64,000 nucleotides of DNA from Phoronis australis (Eukaryota > Phoronida > Phoronidae), in assembly GCA_002633005.1 (NCBI GenBank), contig NMRA01000537.1:1-64000 (forward strand), in the 5' to 3' direction. This document shows positions 58,197 through 64,000 of the stretch, piece by piece. Under the pieces are notes generated by a model that was not told the DNA's origin, made no database searches, and was given only the letters and a program-made list of their open reading frames with translations. The translations under genes were made by a program, and so were the position numbers. The number at the start of each line of letters is the position of its first letter. Positions within the stretch are counted from its first letter, which is position 1.

Positions 58197-60107
58197 TTGT
58201 TCGTGAAAAGATTGTTTCGGAGGAAGAAAAGTTACCGAATGTTGCTTAAATGTGCAGCCCTTGGTGTTTTGGTAATCATAATCAAATTACATTGGCAGAA
58301 CGTTCACCGTCAGGTTCCCCTGGAGAGCTTTCCACCCGTTCCTGTTGGAATGCAAGGCTGTCACTACCCAGACATGGAGCCTTGGACACCAATTATCAAG
58401 CCGTTTGTGAAGCAACTTCCACCACTCGTTTGTAGTAACATGAATAACTGGATCGATATTATTAATGGGAAATTCGTCATTTCGCCAGATGCTGCTAAAC
58501 AATTTGGTCAGATTTCCTGCCAGTATAAAGTTTTTGAAAGACACAATGACTTGACCACGACCGAGGGACTGCCGCAAACCATAAAAAATAATACTCATAT
58601 TCCATCAGACTTCTTCCGCGTAAATTGTCAGAGCACTTCGGGTCAGACGTATAGCAATGGGCACGCTGGAATTCACCCAATACCGGAACTTGTCGAAAAG
58701 ATCAAACCGGCCACGGCCATTGGGTTAGGGTTGAATGTCCTGATCATCGGTTTCGACTCCGTGTCCCGGATGTCGATGATGAGGAAGATGCCCAAAACTT
58801 ACAACTATCTTATCAACCACTTGCAAGCTGTTGTCCTTAAAGGGTATAATATTGTGGGCGATGGAACTCCCAAGGCACTGATCCCCATACTCACGGGGAA
58901 AACTGAGCTGGAACTTCCGCGAATCTTAAAGAGACTCAACAGCAAATTGCACGCAGACGTTTTTCCGTTCGCATGGAATAATTTCTCGAATCACGGGTAC
59001 GCTACAGCGTGGTCGGAAGACAAACCGGATATTGGTACATTCACTTTTCGCATGACGGGATTCAAGCAACAACCAACACATCATTATATGAGAATATTTC
59101 ACAACATCATGAGCACATCTTCACTGTGTATCGGCGATCGCTCGCGGCTACGTGTCGTGCTTGACTGGATCAAGGACTTTATGAACGCGTATCCAAATCG
59201 ACCGAAATTTGGTTTTGTCTTCCATAACGAGCTGAGTCACGATGACAACAATCCTCTACAATACGGAGACGATTACCTACAACAGAATCTACAGTTCTAT
59301 AAAGTCTCGGGTCTACTTAATAAGACTATGTTAATAGTAATGTCTGATCACGGATTGAGATATAGTGGATTCCGATCAACGGTTCGTGGCAAGCAAGAGG
59401 AGAGGAACCCTTTCTTTTCATTTGTTCTTCCTGACTGGTTCAAAATCAAGCATGCAAAAGCGTACAACAATTTGGTAATGAACTCCGAGCGCCTGACGAC
59501 GCCTTTTGACATACATCCAACTTTATTGGATATCCTAAACTTCGGCGAACCCACGGTTGGTAATTTGTCAGATAGGAGTATCAGCCTGTTCCGAAAAATT
59601 CCGGTGGAGAGAACTTGCCCGGATGCTGGCATTGAAGCTCATTGGTGCAACTGTTTGCAGTTTTCATTGATAGCAGTAAACGACTCCGACGTTTTAAAAG
59701 CTGCGAAGGCTGTGGTTGATCAAATTAATAAAGTGACAGACTATAAGCGAAACATCTGCTCAAAATTGGATCTGCGCGAAATTCGCGCGGCTGTTGTTTT
59801 CAAGCACACAAAACACATGTTGGCATTTAAAAAAACTTACGATGCAGACGGCTTTGCTCCCGAACTGAGTGACACCACCCGCGCCACATTTCGGCTGTTG
59901 CAAGTAACTATTTTAACCAGTCCCAATGACGGTCTTTACGAGGCAACAGTAAAACAAAACCTGGGCAATAACATTTTTTACGTGGACAGAGCCGACATTA
60001 GCCGTCTTAATAAATACGGAAACACTGCACACTGCGTCATGGAGGATGCTCCCGACGATAGAAAGTTTTGTTTTTGCAAGGACGAAATGCCAAATAGTCA
60101 ACAGTGA
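58197..60107 (+). CDS. DUF229 family protein, copy 3 (large exon)
   Basis: Third paralogue, 636 codons in the exon. A basic KRLFRRKKSYR stretch and the segment MLLKCAALGVLVIIIKLHW predict a type II membrane anchor. Core motifs are intact: LNVLIIGFDSVSR, GDGTPKALIP, NELSHDDNN (closer to the usual DUF229 S-H-D-x-x-N than the GGN of copies 1 and 2), MSDHGLRYSG, FDIHPTLLD and the Cys-rich end (AHCVMED..FCFCKDEM). The acceptor TTTTCATTTGCAG precedes 58197 and no ATG opens the frame before it, so the start is in another exon. Upstream flank is shorter than in unit 2. The open frame and conserved motifs indicate a working protein, presumably with a diverged substrate or expression. Confidence 0.93.
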   Translation: MFVKRLFRRKKSYRMLLKCAALGVLVIIIKLHWQNVHRQVPLESFPPVPVGMQGCHYPDMEPWTPIIKPFVKQLPPLVCSNMNNWIDIINGKFVISPDAAKQFGQISCQYKVFERHNDLTTTEGLPQTIKNNTHIPSDFFRVNCQSTSGQTYSNGHAGIHPIPELVEKIKPATAIGLGLNVLIIGFDSVSRMSMMRKMPKTYNYLINHLQAVVLKGYNIVGDGTPKALIPILTGKTELELPRILKRLNSKLHADVFPFAWNNFSNHGYATAWSEDKPDIGTFTFRMTGFKQQPTHHYMRIFHNIMSTSSLCIGDRSRLRVVLDWIKDFMNAYPNRPKFGFVFHNELSHDDNNPLQYGDDYLQQNLQFYKVSGLLNKTMLIVMSDHGLRYSGFRSTVRGKQEERNPFFSFVLPDWFKIKHAKAYNNLVMNSERLTTPFDIHPTLLDILNFGEPTVGNLSDRSISLFRKIPVERTCPDAGIEAHWCNCLQFSLIAVNDSDVLKAAKAVVDQINKVTDYKRNICSKLDLREIRAAVVFKHTKHMLAFKKTYDADGFAPELSDTTRATFRLLQVTILTSPNDGLYEATVKQNLGNNIFYVDRADISRLNKYGNTAHCVMEDAPDDRKFCFCKDEMPNSQQ

Positions 60108-61313
60108 CAAGTTCCTCCTGTCATTTTGCAAAAGTAGAACGCTCTAAAGGCATGAAATTTTGTTGCTTTTTTGTGAAATTTTCAAGCCTTGAATAGTATT
60201 TAGAAAGTCAGCATTCTGTGAACATATCCTGTAACGAGACAAGGAAAGATTTGGAGAAATCTTTTGAATTTCTCCAAGGTCACTTTTGGTCAATCCAACT
60301 GGTTTTGTCCACTTTCCATTTTCACTAAGGGGCTAGTCATCAATAGAATAACTCTATTCATTAAGTCACATAGTCAGGGTGATTATTGTATCCTACCAGA
60401 TCATATCTAAATGGAAAGCTTGAAAACACCCAGGCTCTGTTAGCCCGTTTTCTTTTTAGAAAAATAAAATCTGAATAAAAATTAGACTATATGATAACTT
60501 GAAATTTGATAAAGTAATAGAGATTTTGTCAACAAAAGCCCAAGCTTTGAATTAATCATTGAAAATTAGTTTCCAGCATGGCTTATCAGATAATTATACC
60601 TAAAACTGACTCACAGTAGGAGCTGTGGCTGAAAGAATGTAGATTAAATTAGTTGTGTTGACGAAATCTTGTTTAAAGGACATGTTCATGGCGTGGGGAA
60701 GTCTGTGCAATTATGTGAACAGGGTTTTAATTAGATAGAAAAAATAGAACACTATGATTTTCGAAAGTTTTTTGTAAAGTAGTAAACTTATTGGGTGTTT
60801 TCCAGTTTTGTAACATCTCTAGTCCCTCAGCGATTTGAGTTGTGGATCGTTGAGTAGCGACGCCTTGTGATAAAACTTGTGGGTAAAAACGGGGAACTGT
60901 GGGTAATGACCAAACGTTGTTATGTCAAGTTCGTTTAATTAATCTGTTAAGCGTGTTTCTTTGTCATTTTGTGAATTGTGTACGAAATGTTTGCTTCCTG
61001 TAAGGATGTCTTATACTGCTTGCTAATAGTGAAAGTTCTCACATCGGTAGCTGCATTCCGCCCTGTTCAGCAGTCAAGGTTGAATACTTAAAAATAATAA
61101 TCAATGAAAGCCCTTTGGGATTTAAACACATGACCACGTACATTGGCTCTTGATTTGTTGACGAATGAAACAGTCGCTCAAGTCACAGACAATGAATTTT
61201 CGAATTCAAATTTTTAAGGTTGGCCACTAAAGCATTTTGGGTCACTGACTGATTTCGATGCCCTTGCTGCTAAAGGAATTAAATTCCTATCACGGTATCG
61301 AATAATGTATTAA

Positions 61314-61556
61314 TAGTCCCGGTGTTTAATTCTTTGTAAAATACGTTTAATTTACGCTTTTAAGTAAACTTGCATTGTGTCTTATTTCATTGTAGATGTA
61401 CTGATTTCTGTTGTTATTTGTGTTATTCTTCTTAATTGTTAATATCTATATAATTTATTGTTACTCGGTGGACTTGGCTAGCCACCCAGTCATATAACAA
61501 CGTAGGATTTTATATGATTTGAAAAAATAAAAGTTTAGCTCTCTACGGGACTAAGA
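61314..61556. mobile_element. Insertion specific to unit 3
   Basis: Units 1 and 2 run straight from the CACGGTA(T/A)CG block to CTAAGAGGTC or CTAAGAGTTC. Unit 3 has about 240 bp inserted, starting near AGTCCCGGTG and ending CTACGGGACT, a short inverted pair. It carries AAAAAATAAAAG near its right end, like a retroelement 3' tail. Class uncertain. Confidence 0.5.
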
Positions 61557-61785
61557 GGTCTGATACTCAGGGCTTGGAATTTTCTTTTTAAGAGAATTTC
61601 CTCTTGGTTTCTATTTCCATTTATTTGATTTTCTGTTTTCTTCAGTTTTATCATTATTTTGACTTTGTGAAAAAAAACGTTTCTTTCAGTTAGAAATATT
61701 TTTGTGTTGTAAATTTTAATTGCAAGAAACGTTCACATACTGTAACTCTATTTATTTGTCGAAAGATACATGACCTGGAAATACA

Positions 61786-62630
61786 GGGGTGGACGCCAAA
61801 AACAAGATTTGAAAACAGCAAAAATGACCACTAGATGGTGCAAAATACTTCGACTCCATCCGAAAACAGGAAGATAGCGTCATCACACCAATAGATGCCT
61901 ATATTTAAAATTTTCTGAAAATTTGTTGAGGTCATTTGAGGATATAGAGTTAAACGTAAAAAAGTAAAATTGCCACTAGGGGGCACAGCAGTAGTCCGAT
62001 CTGTCCGAAAGTCGTCGTCATCCGTAGTCAACATCATATAAATACACTTGTTAAATTAAGTAAAGATCCTGCGAACGGTTTAGGAGATACAGCCATAGGC
62101 GCAAAAAACAAAACAGCCACTAGAAGGAGCCACAGTAGTCGAAATCATCGGAAAATCATCATCAACCGTCCTTTTTATAGTAAGCACAAACATGCCACTT
62201 TCACAATCATCCGTTGAGCGGTTTGGTTGATAGAGGGGTGGACGCAAAAAACAGACTCGAAAACAGTAAAAATGGCCACTAAGTGGCACAAACTACGTCG
62301 AATCCATTCGAAAACGGGAGGATAGCGTTATCTCACTAATAGTTGCCTACATACCAAATTTCATGAAAATCCGTTAAGGACTTTTGAAGATAGAGAGATA
62401 AACCTAAAAAATTAAAATTGCCACCAGGGAGCACACCGGTAGTTGGATCCGTTCGAAAGTTCGCTCACGCCGTCCCATCTACATGTAGGAAAGGAACACA
62501 TGTGCAAAATTTCATGAACATACCTCAATCGGTTTTGGTGATCGAGCAGCGGACGCCGGACGGACGCCGCCCGGACGGACGGACGGAGATGACGGCATAA
62601 TGCGTCCACAAATAAATATGTGGGCGCATA
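61786..62630 (+). repeat. 449-bp tandem repeat ending in (CGGA)n
   Basis: GGGGTGGACGC starts at 61786 and again at 62235. Each is followed by AAAACAG..AAAAATG-CCACTA, a GATAGCGT block, AAATTTT/TTCATGAAAA and TTGCCA-C-AGGG blocks. The second copy ends in (CGGA)n at 62565-62590. This pattern is typical of widespread invertebrate repeats linked to GGAC microsatellites. Non-coding. Confidence 0.75.
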
Positions 62631-62830
62631 AAAACGAAATGATAACTTAGAAAACTAACAGAAGTTTAGAGATTTCAACCTGTACGTTTATGTCAAACAC
62701 AATTTGGTCATGATACAGTTGTTTTACTATGCGTGTATTTCTTTTTCGCTGAATTTTACCAAAACGTGACCCGGTTCAAGGAAGTTTGACATGAATTCAG
62801 AAATTATTTTCTGTCGGTTTTGTACTTTCT

Positions 62831-64000
62831 GAAAGTAAATAATTTCCCTGTGTTGAGAGACGGAGCATCGAACGCCATAGGATTCTAAAATCGTCGATTT
62901 TCATTCTCAGTGATGCCATTTGTTCTTTGTGCTTTTGATCCTCAACTGTTTGCGCTTCAAGTCCTGCATTTTATAAACTTAGTGAAAACCGATGATAGAG
63001 AACATTAACGAGTCAGTATTCGGGTCGTACTTTGCACTGAAAACGCATCGTTTTCCAACATTTCATGCAGAGTAGGGCCTGAGAATAACTTACAGTTTCA
63101 GGTGAAACAGCCTTCTCCATCAGAGGCATAATTTGCGAGAGCCAGGATAAGAAATAGGTACATCGTTGTCGGGGAAGTGTTGATAGACATTGGTACCATT
63201 GGTCTTGACGCATTCTTCATAGTTCTCTGTGGCTGCAATTTATGAGAAATATTTAAATTGCCGATTAAAATAATGAGTCACAGGAGTTCAATCCCACATT
63301 TAGTCGTATGCTTGATTCCTCTAAGTGTGTACATAGATTCATCAAGGTCCCGGCCGTCGCGAAGGTGGGTAACGATTTCTTAGGGACAAATAAACGTTCA
63401 CGGCAGCAATAGAAACGAACCGATATACCTGGTCCTTTTTGGTCGTGTGTATTGACGGGGGCGGATACCTGGTCCACCAAAATCCCCCAATGAATAAAAA
63501 TGTTGGCGAACAATGTCATTCTCCAATGTATATGCAGCATGCGAAGTTGGATTTATCTATAAAATGTATTAGGCCAATATCTAGTGTCTAATTAATGTGG
63601 CCGAGTGCCCGGCATAGCTGTAAGCCACCTGTTTGAATGAACTCATGCAAACTGTATCATGCCAACAATTGTTTCCGATCAGATCACCTGTAATAAACAA
63701 AATGATTAAAAAACTATTCTTAGTTTTTCGTCTTCCGATGACTTTTTAGTTGTGACAATGCACGTGCACTCCGGAAGTACAGTCAAGGCGGTGCATTTAG
63801 AACATAGACGACAACAAAATGCAATCCTGGCCTTATGTACCAGCCACGCGACTAAAACCATTGGTTCGGGTGAAACTTTTCGTCTGAAAAAAATGCAACC
63901 TTGATAAAATATAGGCGTGTCTGGCGAGGGTAAATCATCACTGAATTTGTCTGGCAGTGTTTATTCATGATACATTCTTTTTTCTATGTTGAATAAATCA
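62831..64000. other. No gene recognised with confidence
   Basis: On the minus strand, 63094-63232 is bounded by a plausible acceptor (TTGCAG) and a strong GTAAGT donor. Its three frames give conflicting, stop-interrupted readings, so no protein is called. The rest is AT-rich single-copy-looking sequence. Confidence 0.4.

Larger units (their letters stand above)
57120..62830 (+). repeat. Segmental duplication unit 3 (contains DUF229 gene 3), interrupted
   Basis: Homology to units 1 and 2 resumes with AAATACCTCGTGCTGGTTACC at about 57128 and runs to about 61310. Compared with unit 2 it lacks about 1.3 kb upstream of the gene (equivalent to 39760-41110). The last block (62635-62830, ATTTGGTCATGATACAGTTG) matches 24410-24540 of unit 1. 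Between these lie insertions at 61314-62630. Confidence 0.8.

Noticed and set aside
63094-63232. Minus-strand exon with TTGCAG acceptor and GTAAGT donor
   Set aside because: Splice signals are attractive, but the three frames give an ATG-led frame, a hydrophobic frame ending in TGA and a protein-like frame also ending in TGA. None joins a convincing neighbouring exon.

Overview
The window is animal nuclear DNA: AT-rich, mostly non-coding, with GT..AG introns and a very high load of decayed DNA transposons, MITEs and LINE fragments. Frequent ACATGTA words, THAP, YqaJ and Kolobok-type transposon relics, (CCGT)n-linked repeats and a multi-copy DUF229 family suggest a marine invertebrate, perhaps a non-vertebrate deuterostome such as a hemichordate or lancelet. 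I cannot name the species. Four single N bases, three of them next to poly-C runs (2660, 14673, 49201, 56092), are assembly marks.

The only clearly intact genes are three tandem, same-strand paralogues of the DUF229 family (alkaline-phosphatase/sulfatase-like fold, predicted type II membrane ectoenzymes): 20877-22808, 41766-43679 and 58197-60107. Each is one large exon with a conserved splice acceptor just upstream, so the first exon lies further 5' and I did not find it. Long flanks are also homologous, so these are segmental duplicates: unit 1 is about 13045-24540, unit 2 about 32710-45240, and unit 3 about 57120-61310 plus 62635-62830. Spacing between the first two genes is about 20.9 kb. 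Genes 2 and 3 are sisters by shared N-terminal residues and a shared LINE insertion.

Region by region. 0-13 kb is a transposon graveyard: a Kolobok-like element with TTAA target sites and a broken THAP domain (1321-2603), a 709-bp inverted-repeat element (2843-3551), a spliced THAP pseudogene (5832-6815), a YqaJ nuclease relic (8689-9099) facing a DDE transposase relic (9630-10350), and a LINE tail (12120-12492). 13-24.5 kb is duplication unit 1. 25-32.7 kb holds MITEs and a minus-strand LINE pseudogene. 32.7-45.5 kb is unit 2. 45.5-57 kb is mostly unrecognised sequence with a possible gene start (50512-51484), a Myb/SANT-like pseudogene (52430-53630), a second Kolobok-like element (55508-56409) and large direct repeats. 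57.1-62.8 kb is unit 3, interrupted by a 449-bp tandem repeat.

Comparing the three units gives occupied and empty sites for several mobile elements. The best case is an ultra-short (66 and 83 bp) hAT-like MITE with perfect 8-bp target duplications, and there is also a 587-bp element with 5-bp duplications. I see no CRISPR array, rRNA or convincing functional tRNA. Everything is read by eye; identities are estimates and no searches were run.
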